Source: Rhabdophis nuchalis (taxonomy: Eukaryota > Chordata > Lepidosauria > Squamata > Natricidae). Taken from it: 64,000 nucleotides of DNA. Location: NCBI GenBank assembly GCA_039707465.1, contig CM077645.1, positions 66,413,850 to 66,477,849 of the forward strand, written 5' to 3'. The notes under the pieces are model-generated. The model had not been told where the DNA came from. It ran no database searches and saw only the letters and a program-made list of their open reading frames with translations. Shown here piece after piece: positions 23,962 through 35,900 of the stretch. How positions within the stretch are numbered: the first letter of the stretch is position 1; the number at the start of each line of letters is the position of its first letter. The translations under genes were made by a program, and so were the position numbers.

Positions 23962-24667
23962 ATATTGTAGGTGATGGTTCTATGCATACAGCATTTTGTG
24001 CTATAGTAGTTCAGTTCATTGGTTTAGCTGCACTGTTGAACCACATTAATATATTTGGGCTATATAAATTATACTGCACTGAAGTTTCATCCAAAAGGCA
24101 GGTATATAAAAAAATTAAAAGAGCAATCTTAAGACTTCTCTAACTTTTCTGAATTCCTTTGCTGATACATAAAGATCTAATTACTGAGCAGGAAACCATT
24201 TCTAAAATAAAATATTTTTCATTAAAATAGGATTATGGAAAGGATAAAATGAACAGTTACTGCTAAAAATACTTTTAGAGCTTTGTGCTATGTTTTCATG
24301 GTGGCTTTTGAATGATATATAAGGTTAGATATGACACTCTATGCAGCTTTAGATTACCCATCTGGCAATCATTTGTCCTGAAAGTACCCATTCCCCTCTC
24401 TGCATAGAGAGACATAAAAAGGAATAATAAAACTAAAATTAATAGGGAGATGGCTGCTGTTAATTAGCTCGCATGTGTGTTATGCATACTTCCTAGCCAT
24501 TCTCTGAAAAGGAGCTTGGTTTTATAAATAACATAAAATATTTTTAAAATTATAAAAAATATATAAATAGCATCCTCCTTTAGTTTATTTGCACAGCTAT
24601 TAAATCTCAGGAGGTTGAAATTTTCAATAGTCTTCCTTTTCAAAGCCTGAATGCCTGATTTAATTTG
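23962..24667. other. Unannotated
   Basis: AT-rich sequence with no recognised element. Confidence 0.4.
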
Positions 24668-24905
24668 TTTATTTTTATTTTTATCTTTATTATTCTTATA
24701 AATAACTCAAGGTGGAAAATACACTTAACATTCCTTCCTCCTCCTATTTTCCCCATAATGACAGACCTGTGAGTTGGGCTGGGCTGAGAGAGAATAACTG
24801 GTCCAGGGTCACCCAGCTGGCTTTCATGAGTAAGTGAAACTAGAACTCACAATCTCCTGGTTTTCCATGTCCAGATGTTAAGTAGGTTACAGTTTTAACC
24901 AGACC
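24668..24905 (-). mobile_element. tRNA-derived SINE, minus strand
   Basis: On the minus strand the tRNA-related head is near 24905, followed by ACCAGGAGATTGTGAGTTC (B-box region) and then GAAAGCCAGCTGGGTGACCC. The tail has CTCTCTCAGCCCAGCCCAAC, GGGGAAAATAGGAGGAGG and CTTGAGTTATTTATAA, followed by an A/T-rich run. This is a recognisable squamate tRNA-SINE architecture. Its body differs from the SINE at 888-1100 in the 3' part, so it is a different subfamily. Confidence 0.65.
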
Positions 24906-25669
24906 ATTAATATTCTGTTTCACAGGCTACAGAAATTCAACTTTTCCAATCTTATAAATCTAAGATGCCCTGCAAATATAGTGAATTTCAGTCGTAGTTT
25001 CTCAAGAACCATGATAGCAGAAGATATTGGGATCACAGTCAAATACATGTACGAGATAACAATTTGGAATGCATTTCTTTGTCATTCAGAGGCATTGGTG
25101 TTATGAATCCATTTGCCCCTTAAAAGTTGGCATCTTGATTGAACAAAACTGCCCTATTCTTGAAGCCCATATTATCCTCTAGCAGCTGTATTGTTGAATT
25201 GGGTATGGAACATGTTATCCCGTAACTTGAGGGCCTGTTAATAATGACATGCAAATTTCAAGAGACAGAATAAAACCTGGCCAGAATGCAATCCACTCCT
25301 AAACAAACCAAATGTATTTTACAGCACACATTCTGTTTTTGACTTCATATAGGCTATTCACTGATGAATTGCATACAATGAGTATGCTTCTGTAAATATA
25401 GCTGAAAGAAAAATGACTCCTTTGATTTCTAAAATCAAGACTAAATGTATTTTGAAATAGTAGTGCTGAATTTAGTCCCATAATTTGGCATCTCCTTGGG
25501 ATTGTCTGATACTGTTATTCTTTAGGTCATTTTTGCCCTGGATAGCTGCCACATGTAAGATTGTTTTTTCCTATATTTCAACTTTGATAATACTCATAAT
25601 TCTTAAATTCATTACACTTTGTGCTTTTCCTAAAGTTTCCCTGCCTCAAGTAGATATTCTTGCTTGACA
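24906..25669. other. Unannotated
   Basis: No recognised element or exon in this AT-rich stretch. Confidence 0.4.
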
Positions 25670-25713
25670 TCTTCTGGCAGTTCCCCGGTGCTCCAGGATA
25701 TATCTTTCAGAGA

Positions 25714-26805
25714 TCCTGGAGCACCGGGGAACTGCCAGAAGACTGGAAAAGAGCTGATGTGGTTCCCATCTTCAAAGAAGGAAAAAAAACAGATCCAGGA
25801 AACTATAGACCCATCAGCCTGACCTCAATACCAGGAAAGATTCTGGAAAAGATAATTAAACAACAAATAAGTGAACACCTAGAAGCAAACAAAGTAATAG
25901 CCAAAAGCCAACATGGGTTTGTCAAAAACAGATCATGCCAGACGAACCTAATTGCATTCTTTGACAAAGTGACAAAATCAGTGGACCAGAGGAATGCTGT
26001 TGATATAATTTACCTGGACTTCAGTAAGGCATTTGATAAAGTAGACCATAACCTACTATTAGATAAAGTAGAAAATTGTGGGTTAGACAGCACCACCAGC
26101 AAATGGATTCGCAACTGGCTGACCAACCGCACTCAACGTGTAGTCCTCAATGGAACTGCATCTACATGGAAGGAAGTATGCAGTGGAGTCCCCCAAGGCT
26201 CTGTTTTAGGCCCAGTACTCTTTAACATCTTCATCAACGATTTGGATGATGGGATAAATGGGGAACTCATCAAATTTGCAGACGACAACAAGCTGGCAGG
26301 AATAGCCAACACTCCAGAAAATAGGCTTAAGATACAGAAGGATCTAGACAAACTTGAACATTGGGCACTATGTAATAAAATGAAATTCAATTGTGAAAAA
26401 AGTAAGGTCCTACATATAGGCAAGAAAAACAAAATGCACAAGTACAGTATAGGTGGTACCTTGCTCAATAGTAGCAACTGTGAGAGGGATCTAGGAATCC
26501 TAGTGGACAACCATTTAAATATGAGCCAGCAGTGTGCAGCAGCTGCCAAAAAAGCCAACACAGTTCTAGACTGCATAAACAGAGGGATAGAATCTAGATC
26601 ACGTGAAGTGTTAATGCCACTGTATAGTGCCTTGGTAAGGCCACACTTGGAATACTGCATACAGTTTTGGTCGCCACGATGGAGAAAAGACGTGGAGACT
26701 CTGGAAAGAGTGCAGAGAAGAGCAACCAAGATGATTAGGGAACTGGAGACTAAAATATATGAAGGACGTCTGCAGGAGCTGGGTATGTCTAGTTTGATGA
26801 AGGAC
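25714..26805 (+). pseudogene. CR1 reverse transcriptase fragment
   Basis: The visible frame begins at GELPEDWKRADVVPIFK and contains NYRPISLTSIPGKILEKII, HGFVKNRSCQTNLIAF, YLDFSKAFDKVDHNLLL (motif A), SGVPQGSVLGPVLFNIFIND (motif B) and KFADDNKLAGI (motif C, FADD). It continues to RVQRRATKMI and LQELGMSSLMK. The frame is otherwise open, but about 5 bases are missing near 26802-26806 relative to the copy at 40714-41100, which shifts it. The endonuclease and N-terminal part were never copied (5' truncation). It is inactive. Confidence 0.9.
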
Positions 26806-26815
26806 CAGGGGAGAC

Positions 26816-27073
26816 ATGATAGCAGTGTTCCAATATCTCAGAGGGTGCCACAAAGAAGAGGGAGCCAAACTATTCTCCAAGGCACCTGGGGGCAGGACAA
26901 GAAGCAATGTGTGTAAACTAATCAAGGAGAGAAGCAACTTAGAACTAAGGAGAAATTTCCTAACAGTTAGAACAATTAACCTTTGGAACAGCTTGCCTCC
27001 AGAAGTTGTGAATGCCCCAACCCTGGAAGCCTTTAAAAAGATGTTAGATAGCCATTTGTCTGAAATGGTATAG
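26816..27073 (+). pseudogene. CR1 C-terminus after the 5-base deletion
   Basis: Continues the CR1 protein in another phase: MIAVFQYLRGCHKEEGAKLF, RSNLELRRNFLTVRTINLWN and LPPEVVNAPTLEAFKKMLD, ending at TAG. It matches the minus-strand frame at 40714-41100 residue for residue over most of its length. Confidence 0.9.
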
Positions 27074-27152
27074 GGTTCCTGCCCACGCAGGGGGTTGGAC
27101 TAGAAGACCTACAAGGTCCCTTCCAACTCTGATATTGTATTGTATTGTATTG

Positions 27153-28584
27153 CAGAACATTCATTTTCAATTTTGCATAAAATAAATCTTCCAACAAAAT
27201 TTTCTTTGGGAATGAACCACTGCAGGTAGTAAATGCGATCAAAAAACAATGAAAGAATAGGTCCACAGCAATCTAGCTTGCCCCAAATAAAATCAAGTCT
27301 GAATACTTTGTTAACTAATATTTTCAGGTAAATGCAAATGTCTTATGAGTAAGACATTTTTTTTAAAAAGTCAAATAAAATCTTCGCAGATGATTCTGTG
27401 AAATTTATTGCAAATTTGAAGGAGTTATTGGGAATGCATCCTGTCAAATGTAGGTTTTATTTATGAACACATATGCATAGGCTCCCTCTTTGTAGGTACT
27501 ACAAATACCTGCAAAGCTGGCTGGAGAAGTCTGCGAGCTGAAGTCCTTCAGACTTAAAGTTGCAAAGTTTGCCCACCCCTGGGCTACACTCACCCCAGCT
27601 TCATGAATGGGGGAAAAGTCGCTACATGTCACATGACAGCAATGTGCCGTGACGAGTTTGATATCCATGATATATCTGTATATAGATCCAAGTAGAAGAA
27701 GTGATTCAAGATGAGGTAAAATCAGAAAAGAAAAAAATCCATTCTGAAAGGAGAAGACACGAGAAAGAAACTCAAAATAACCCTGCCTGTTTGGTATAAA
27801 ACAGAGCAGAGCAAAATTCTGGCAGGCGTTCAATATTCTGTGATTATACCACACAGCAGTAAAATACTCCTTCTGCTCTGTCTGTTTCTGGCACAATGGC
27901 TCAGTAACGTCTGGATAGCCACAGATTGTCCTGTGTTAAAAGCTTTATCATTCAATAGAAAGGAAAAATATAGAATTGACCCATAAGATCATTTGAATGT
28001 AATAGCCAAGGTTAACTTGCTTTGCTATTGAACTTCATGTAATTGGGGAGGAAAGTCATTCAGAAGGTTTTATACTTTCTTTTCCATTCCTGTTTCCAAA
28101 AGCCTGTGGTGGGTATAGAAGATGGGATCATGCTGTGAAGCAATGTGTTTCTCTTATATAAATGCTATAGAAGGATTGCTGAGTCTATAAAGTGGAATGC
28201 TGAAGATCTCAAACCTCATTTTCCAGACGCTCTCTGGATCTGTCCCCAAATCTTGCTTTGGGCTAGAGGCTGAGTAATTTTCACTGACATCTAAGTTCCA
28301 GGCACATCTCACTTGGAGTCCTCCGTTTCTCCGTTTGGTGCCTGAGAGAGGTACGAGTTCTCTGCTGCATTTCTGATAATTAAAAGTAGATAATTGAGAT
28401 AATTACAATGATGGTATCTCCTGGCTGAACAGCTCAAAATTTTAGTCACACACCTTCAGTCCTAGGAAATAGCTCAATCTCACTGAATATAAACAAAATA
28501 AAAATTAGAAACAAGAAAGAAAAGAAAAGATAAAAAATGTAAACATCTTTTGAATGTGAAATATCCCAAAGGCAAAAGAAAATG
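27153..28584. other. Mostly unannotated, with a half hAT MITE
   Basis: At 27513-27581, GGCTGGAGAAGTCTG, GACTTAAAGTTGC and GTTTGCCCACCCCTG match one arm and terminus of the palindromic hAT family. The remainder shows no recognised feature. The frame at 27444-27896 has no motif. Confidence 0.45.
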
Positions 28585-28639
28585 TACCATATTTTTCGAA
28601 GTATAAGATGCACCCAGGTTTTGAAGAGGCAATTTTTTG

Positions 28640-28835
28640 TAAGTAGGTAGGTAGACAGAGGGATAGAGAGAGAGAGAAAGAGAGAGAAATACAGTAGATA
28701 GGTAGGGAGAGAGAGTAGTTAGGTAGGTAGGTAGGTAGATAAAGGAATAGAGAGAGAGAGAAATACAGTAGGTAGGTAAGTAGGGAGAGACAGTGTGTAG
28801 TTAGGTAGGTAGGTAGATAAAGTGAGGGAGGGAGG

Positions 28836-28909
<74 letters not shown>

Positions 28910-28915
28910 CAGTAG
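28640..28915. repeat. (TAGG)n and (AG)n microsatellites
   Basis: Blocks of TAGG/TAGA repeats alternate with GAGA runs, including an almost pure (AG)n stretch at about 28840-28905 and two copies of GAGAAATACAGTAGGTAGG-like units. The Leu/Ser-rich frame on the minus strand is a translation of this repeat. Confidence 0.9.
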
Positions 28916-29063
28916 ATAGGTAGGTAGATGCTTGGAGATGGAAATCCAAACATCTACCTACCTTCTCCAGATGTGCTGGAGAAGGAAATCACTGTAGCAC
29001 CTAAAACTTTGTTTCTGCTGGCACAGCACTTGACCAATGTAATTCTCATTAATCCTTCTAACT

Positions 29064-29198
29064 CAGGGGTTCCCAAACTTGGCAACTTTAAGACTTGTGG
29101 ACTTCAATTCCCAGAATTCTCCAGACAGCTATGTCCACAAGTTATGCTGGTTGGAGAATTCTGGGAGTTAAAGTCCACAAGTCTTAAAGTTGCCAAGT
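29064..29198. mobile_element. Palindromic hAT MITE, right terminus lost
   Basis: Begins CAGGGGTTCCCAAACTTGG, then CAACTTTAAGACTTGTGGAC. Its second arm returns as GTCCACAAGTCTTAAAGTTG and stops at GCCAAG, about 15 bases short of a full terminus. Same family as 42327-42461. Confidence 0.75.
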
Positions 29199-29640
29199 AA
29201 CTAAACAGCCTTCCGAAAGGAAAAAAAAGTTTTTTTGCACTCTGCAAACCTCTCCAAAATGGCCCATTTTTTGTGAAAATGGGCCCATTTTTTTCAAATA
29301 AAAGGCATGAATAGCCTTAGGGGGGGGCTTGCTCCTGGGGGGGTGGGGGTCCAAAAAATGAGCAAATAAATTGCATGCATAGCCTTATGGAGGCTTAAAG
29401 AGTGCTGCTGGGGACTTGGGGGGGGGGCAAAATGGCCCATTTTAGGCTCATTTATACCCTCCCCAGCCCCCAGGAGCTTTCTGGAAGCTGCTATAAGGCA
29501 GCTGCTATAAGGCCATTTTGGTGAAGGGGGTGGGGTTTCGGGAGGCAAAAAATACTGTATTCGATGTATAAGTCGCACCCAGATTTTCAGCCTTTTTTTA
29601 GAGGAAAAAAGGTGTGTCTTATACTCTGAAAAATACAGTA

Positions 29641-30871
29641 ATACTGTAAGTACTGTAAATCACATACTGTGTTTTGGCTGCTACAAACAGACCTGTCCAT
29701 AAACAGCAACAAGGTAAAAAGTTCCAAATTAATGTTACAGATTAGGAGATTTCTCTGATGATTAAGAAAAAAAAACTTGAAAAAATGTAGAATAGACAGC
29801 TGAAATTTAAGCATTGGCTTCTTCGATTTATGCAATAGCTCAGACACAGACAGAACTATAAATCTAAGAGCCTAGCAGAAGTCTTTAACTTTTCTACTGA
29901 AATAGCATTTTTTAAAGCAGTTCTTCTACTTCATTTACCTGGAACTTTTCCAAGTTCCTGTTTAATTAGAGGCCATTTAGGAAATGGTAAAGTCACATTT
30001 TTGTTCAGGTTTCTCTTTGGGCTTCTTTCCAATTCATTTAGCCTTTGTTCTTACAAAACCAAGTGTATTTAGTATTTATTTATTTATTCAATTTCTATAT
30101 CTAACTATCTCAAACCAAGTTATTCAATATTTTCTATCTATAGCATGGGAATCTAACTTGGTATGTGATCAAGAGCTATATCCTCGCTAAAGCAGCCTGT
30201 TCTGAATATCAAAGTTGGGAGGGAGACCTTAATTATAATGAAACAATGGAACAACCTATGTTTCTGAATATTCCATAAAGTCCTCATTAATGCACAATGA
30301 CATCTCTTATGTCATAGAATAGATTGTCCTTATTAAGGGCTGGTAGATCATTGTAACAATGTTCTGTTTCAATTTGACAAGGTAGAAATCTTAACATCAT
30401 TTGAATTTAAATATTTAGAGGGGTAAACTCACAATTATAAAGAATTTTCAGACAGTTCATCTCATCATTCCTTATAAAAAAATATAAAGACATAAAACAT
30501 ACCCAATAGAAGGGAAGCTACTTAAGAAACTATGCATGTCAGTGGATATAAATGCATAAAAATATACAAATGCATATGAATATATATGCATGTTTTTATC
30601 AATTTCACAAGCTGATGAGGAAATTGGTCTAAATAAATCTAGGAAAATTAGAAACAGTACAAAACTAAAATGGACAGACTTATCCATACTAAAATAGTAC
30701 GCAATGTGTTTATAGTCTGATGCAAATAATTATCCAGATTTTTTTTTCCAATATCAATTGATTTTCCCTTTCTACTTATATTTTTCCTTTTAGTAAATTC
30801 AGGAAACAACACTAAAAGCAACCATCACATTCCAGAAAGCTTCATGCCAGACTCTATTCTTTAATTATGTG
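29641..30871. other. Unannotated
   Basis: AT-rich sequence with no recognised element. Confidence 0.4.
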
Positions 30872-30990
30872 CTTTAAAGCCCTGCTTTTCAACCATGGCA
30901 GTTGGACATGTAGACTTCAGGTCCCAGAATTCCCCAGCCAAACGTTCACACATCTTAAAGTTTCCAAGTTTGAAAAACATGGCTTTAAAG
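30872..30990. mobile_element. Short hAT MITE with CTTTAAAG target duplication
   Basis: A 103-bp element at 30880-30982. The ends CCCTGCTTTTCAAC and GAAAAACATGG are roughly inverted, and the core has CAGAATTCCCCAGCC and CATCTTAAAG as in the palindromic family. CTTTAAAG occurs on both sides (30872-30879 and 30983-30990). It is a shortened, diverged member. Confidence 0.65.
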
Positions 30991-32856
30991 CATCTAAAAT
31001 ACTGCTGGCAATGTAGTGAAACACAAAAAAGGCCCGTCCCAAAGAGTAGTTATATTAAAAAAGATCTTCTAGGCATCCAGGTCCAAAGTTCAAATTGGCT
31101 AAGACCAAGCAAACTTCTAAAGGAATGGGGATTAATTAGGTTGGTTTTCATACCCAGGCAACTTTTCAGTGAGTTATTTGCCAAGGTTTTTCTGTATTCT
31201 CTTTTGTCACATTACTTTAGTTGTCTGCTTTCTCCATTACCGGACAAATCAAGTCTGTGTCTTTGATGGCTTGCTTTGCTGAAGGTTTAAAAGGAATTAC
31301 AGACTGAAGGAGGGCTGAGCTCCATTTGAAATCCACAGAGAAAAGACGCCAAATGTTTATATAACCACAGAGTCTTAAACAAATTTGTAGTTCAGCCATA
31401 GTACATTCATTGCTTATACAAACAGTGTTATTATTTTGTCAGATAAACCGCCCCTCTAATAGTGTACTTAATCTGTTCACATTACATGCTTTTAGACAAT
31501 TAGAGTCTGTTCTTCTGTCAGTCCTCAGAATAATGTATAGTTGAATGGTTAATTATTCCTATTCCAGTCAGAGAGCCTTCAAAATAAGGCACAGTCTTAA
31601 TAGAAGCCATTTCCTCCTTATTATATTACCAAAGGTCAGGAAAATGGAGCAATGCTGGCCAAATTCCAGGATATGGGGTACATTTTGAATACGTACACCG
31701 AATGAGACAAGATATGATGGCAATAACAATAAATCAGAACTACCTCAACAGACCTTACTTTTCTGGGAATTGTATAATGTGGCTTATTTCCTGATACATG
31801 TACTCCGGATAATATTAATACCAAATAACACACTATATATGGTACTTGAAGTCCTTCATTTAATATTATTTTCTGATTTATCTCCCAAAGGTAATTCATT
31901 TTTATTATCCCAATCTTACAGATGGGAGCACAGAAATATCCGTACAGATGCGTCAGGGCAATTCCCAATGCATGTCCCTAACTCACGTAATATATAGTGC
32001 AAGCCACATACGGTATATCAATTGCTTCAGATGCCTCTAGTTCTGTTCAATTGATAATTTGATAACGTTTTTTGATAGGAGATTGACTTATGATTCCAGA
32101 TATAAATGTTATCCCTACATTTAATTAAGGAAATTGTTTAAATCGTTCATCCTAAGGGCACATGAGATGAATGAATGCCAAGAAAACTGAAAGATTAAGG
32201 AAAAATTGCTGAGAAAAATGTCACGGCTATCAATAGGCTTAGGTGAACTCTGAAGGAATACAGAAGTTGTGCTTTATCCTATTCAAATCTTCACTTGGAT
32301 GTGTCAGACTCCCACTGGGGAGATAATGGAGCACATACTAGACTTGCCCTTCTCTTTCCTTGACCTCCCCACCTTCACTGAAGAGGTCTGAGGGAGAGCA
32401 TTTACTTGACGATAGGCAGTTTTTGCACAATATGGAATCTGGCATTATTATCGACTTAGAGCTCAAGCCCTATTCTCTGCCCAGTTTGAAGTCCTCCATG
32501 CATTCAGAAGAATGTCCCAACAAGGTTTTTATAAAGGCAGGAAAAGGGGGAGATGAAAAGAGACCAATGAAAATGATATATGATTAGCAGTCTCCATGAA
32601 ATGTTAACTATTCGTTGGAAAAAGAACAATGGTAAAATAAGGGGTGGGAGTGAATGAATTTCTTAAATCACTTACATCTTGCTTATCTTGGAAATATAGA
32701 AGCTGGCTGGCTGGCTGAAACATTGGGCAAGAATATTCCTGTTAGACAATAAACATATACTAGAATATGCTGTAGTTCTGTATTAAACTACTATACTACA
32801 AAATATGTTTCATTAAAATTTTAACACCAGAGGAATTTTGACTCTGTGACTTCCTG
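30991..32856. other. Unannotated
   Basis: AT-rich sequence. Frames up to 123 codons (30895-31266) begin inside the hAT remnant and have no motif. Confidence 0.4.
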
Positions 32857-32857
32857 G

Positions 32858-32924
<67 letters not shown>

Positions 32925-32950
32925 TCCTTCCTTCCTTCCTTCCTTCCTTC
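32857..32950. repeat. (CTTT)n then (CTTC)n microsatellite
   Basis: About 70 bp of CTTT units followed by about 24 bp of CTTC units. Confidence 0.95.
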
Positions 32951-35900
32951 AAATGTAAGATAGAATATGAAGACTTATGCCTTTAGTAATGTCTGATTTA
33001 ATTAGGGTGGGCCCTGCCTTGCCCCAGGCAAGTATAATTTATATTAAAGTGGGTATGTTAGAGCAAGTCCTTATTTTCTTTGGTGAAAATACAGGAGTAC
33101 AGGATATCTCCAAAAATGACTCTTGAGTTATATAAAGCATATGCCGTTCCCACAAATGAATGTTTAAAAAAACAGATGTCAAATCTATACAAGGGAATTC
33201 TTAGTCAAAATTAGTTCAAACATAGCCAATTTACCAAATATTGAATGAGAGGCTTACACAGTATTTTGCTTAGAACATTTCTTTATCTGCCTTTTCTAAA
33301 AGTGTTTCTGAATCATCCAGAATTTTGCTCCCTTGGAGTGGCTTAGCATCAAATACTCCCTTCCTCTACTGATCTGATTAGGTCAAATTACATGCTTCTT
33401 TCTGCCCCTACAAGAAAATGCAGTTAGCCTACAATTAAATGTAAGATGGTTTAAATTCTAAGATCTGCCTTCACCTAAAAGTCTTACTTTTTTTTTCTTC
33501 CCCTTTTAAATTGCTATTTTTTTTAGGCTGCTTTCCAGCAACTGGGCCCCTGTAACAAGTCAAGACAGTAAACCTACCCTTCTGGTTAGAATTGCTCTCT
33601 GGCCATTTTTAGCATCTTTGACAGCTTGCTAAATGTACAATATTGGCCTTGTAAGGAGACTATATGGGAAATGGGTGTGATGTCATTCAAATTTATATAA
33701 TACCAGCATTAATGAGTGAAGTTTTGATGCAGCCAGTAGCAAATGGTTGCAACTACATTATGATTTAGTGAACATAGATCGTAATCTAGTTGCAAAAAAA
33801 GTCAAAGGAATTGAAAATGTTAGTTGAAAGTTGAACCTCTTTATTATCCTGAAGCTGAAAAAAGGGAAGGACTGATATTGACTTTATTGCCTGTAGACTT
33901 TTGGAAAAGATCTCCTTGTTCAATATGATTAGATTTAATTTATTCAATTATCAGTTGTAGAAAGTACTGCTCATAGGAAGCCGCTTTTAATATAAGATAA
34001 TATTCCAGAACTGGTGTTTTTTGTGGAAAGTATAGCATGACTATATGTCAGAATTACTGCTTTTGTCTTAAGGGAAGATCAAGATAAGAATGCAACAAGA
34101 CACACATAAAAAAACAGGGCTTTGATCACACTGTCACACCCGCCATCTTGGTCTTTCTCCCACCCGCCTGCCCTCGATATATACCCTGAAGTGCACAGTC
34201 CAATTAGCTAATGTGGAATATGTCTATTGGAATTTATGACATCTTTTTCATTAGCATTAGCTCTCCTTGGTGTTAAATATCAGCAGATGGAGAGAAGAAT
34301 CTCATTAAAATTCGAACTGGTTCACTTGCTCAAAATTATGTGACTGTCTATAGGGCACCACTGCAGAGTTTTCATTAAAAGCTATATAAATGGGAAAAAA
34401 GTTCTGATATGTTAAAAAAAATAAGTTTAAAATTAGATTGCATAAATACAATTGCAAATAAGATTGCTGTATAGACTTTGCTGATGTTTTGCAGACTTGG
34501 GATGAAGTCTTCCAAACTTAATTCAGTATCAAATGTTTTAATCACGTGTTTTCCCCCCAAAGTACGTGGAAAGTAGTAGAAGATCAAGTTTGAAGAGAAT
34601 TATAAAGGATGTGTCGTATTGCAAATTTTAAAACATGATACTAGAAACCTATAGCCAAATTTTAAGTTGATGCAAACCTACACAAATTATACTATCAAAT
34701 CCCTATATGTTAGTTCCCTAGGCTCTGGTGGTCTCTTTTTCTAATTTTCACCTCATTTTTCCTTCTCTTTCCTGCTCAGATCATACATCCCATTTCAAAA
34801 TCCTAACCACAGTTTTACATTTCTCTGAATCTGGTTTCTCCCTCTTCCCTCATTGTCAAACAAAACACAATCTTGATAAAGTATAAAATATAAGAAGGAA
34901 TAATGTTCTGTAGTTTTTTCCTTCCTTTAATCTTTACACATCCATTTCAATCCCCCCAAACCAAAGAACATTTGATACAGAAATGTGGTCCTTGTGGTGA
35001 AGAAAACATTGGTGCTGTTGTTGATTGTTCCAGAAAATAGTAAGTTATCGTGACAACTCTCAGTTGGATACTATATCCCCTTGCTATGAAGCTAAGCAGA
35101 CTGATTTAGAGATATTCAGTAGATGAATTGATTTCTTCCTTCTAAGCATCCTCTGCCTTATATATATATGCATGCTGATAGTTTTATACACATACAGACA
35201 GACACAGAGAGAAGGGGAGGGAGGGAGAGGGAGAGAGGGAGGGAGAGGGGGGAGAGAGAGGGGAGAGTGAAAAAACAACTTTCCCATCTTAATAACTGTC
35301 CATATTTAAAGAAAGTTGTTCACATTTAAGTACCGTGAACATTATCCAACTAGCATGGTTAATTAATTTAATGGTATCAAGGACAGAATGTTCGGATTGT
35401 GTATTCTTTAATAATGTCATACTTGGACCCATGTTGTACAATGTCTCCTTATTCTCTTCATAATTCATTGCTTAATGTAAATTACTACCATTTTATTGGA
35501 ATAATCATTTGCGACCCAGTACTCATTTAACTATGCACCAGATCTATTATTTCAATGTGGTTTACACCCAAATAACAGGTCAATCCTATTTATATGTTCA
35601 AAGAACTCCTGGAATGGTAATTAAAACATAGGAGACACTTTTTGATGGAATAAAAACCTTTAGTGAATTTCAAGGAAAAAAGGACGGTACAGGACTTTGC
35701 AGTTCAAAGTTTTTTTTTGGTATGCCTTGCTGTCACCTACTGATCTATTCCTCCTTCCCTTTGCCAACAATTGAAAGATAAATAAAATCTACAAGAGACC
35801 TGAAAAGGTCGGAATTGTATTAGATTCTGACACGTTCTTCAGCTGACTACAGGAAATGTTTTATGACATTTTGTATTATGTCATTAAATGATAATGATAA

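Larger units (their letters stand above)
25670..27152 (+). mobile_element. CR1 LINE, 5'-truncated, with fold-back at its 5' junction
   Basis: This is a CR1-group non-LTR element. It begins inside the reverse transcriptase, encodes the rest of the protein and ends in a 3' UTR containing GTTGGACTAGAAGACCTACA and CAACTCTGATATTG, followed by a short (TATTG)n tail at about 27133-27152. At its 5' edge a 29-bp perfect inverted repeat (25670-25698 and 25714-25742, 15-base loop) duplicates the first bases of the element in reverse. A second, shorter copy of the same family is at 40622-41100. Confidence 0.9.
28587..29638. mobile_element. Candidate TA-flanked MITE (composite)
   Basis: CCATATTTTTCGAAGTATAAG at 28587 and its inverse at the right end (CTTATACTCTGAAAAATACAG, 29618-29638) are flanked by TA. 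Another left-type terminus, CTGTATTCGATGTATAAG, lies at 29555 and pairs with the same right end to give an 84-bp element (29555-29638). So this may be one long element or a truncated long copy next to a complete short one. Inside lie microsatellites (28640-28915) and a palindromic hAT copy (29064-29198). Confidence 0.55.

Noticed and set aside
28720..28930. Regularly spaced short repeats that could suggest an array
   Set aside because: Simple TAGG/AG microsatellite with no unique spacers; not a CRISPR-like structure.
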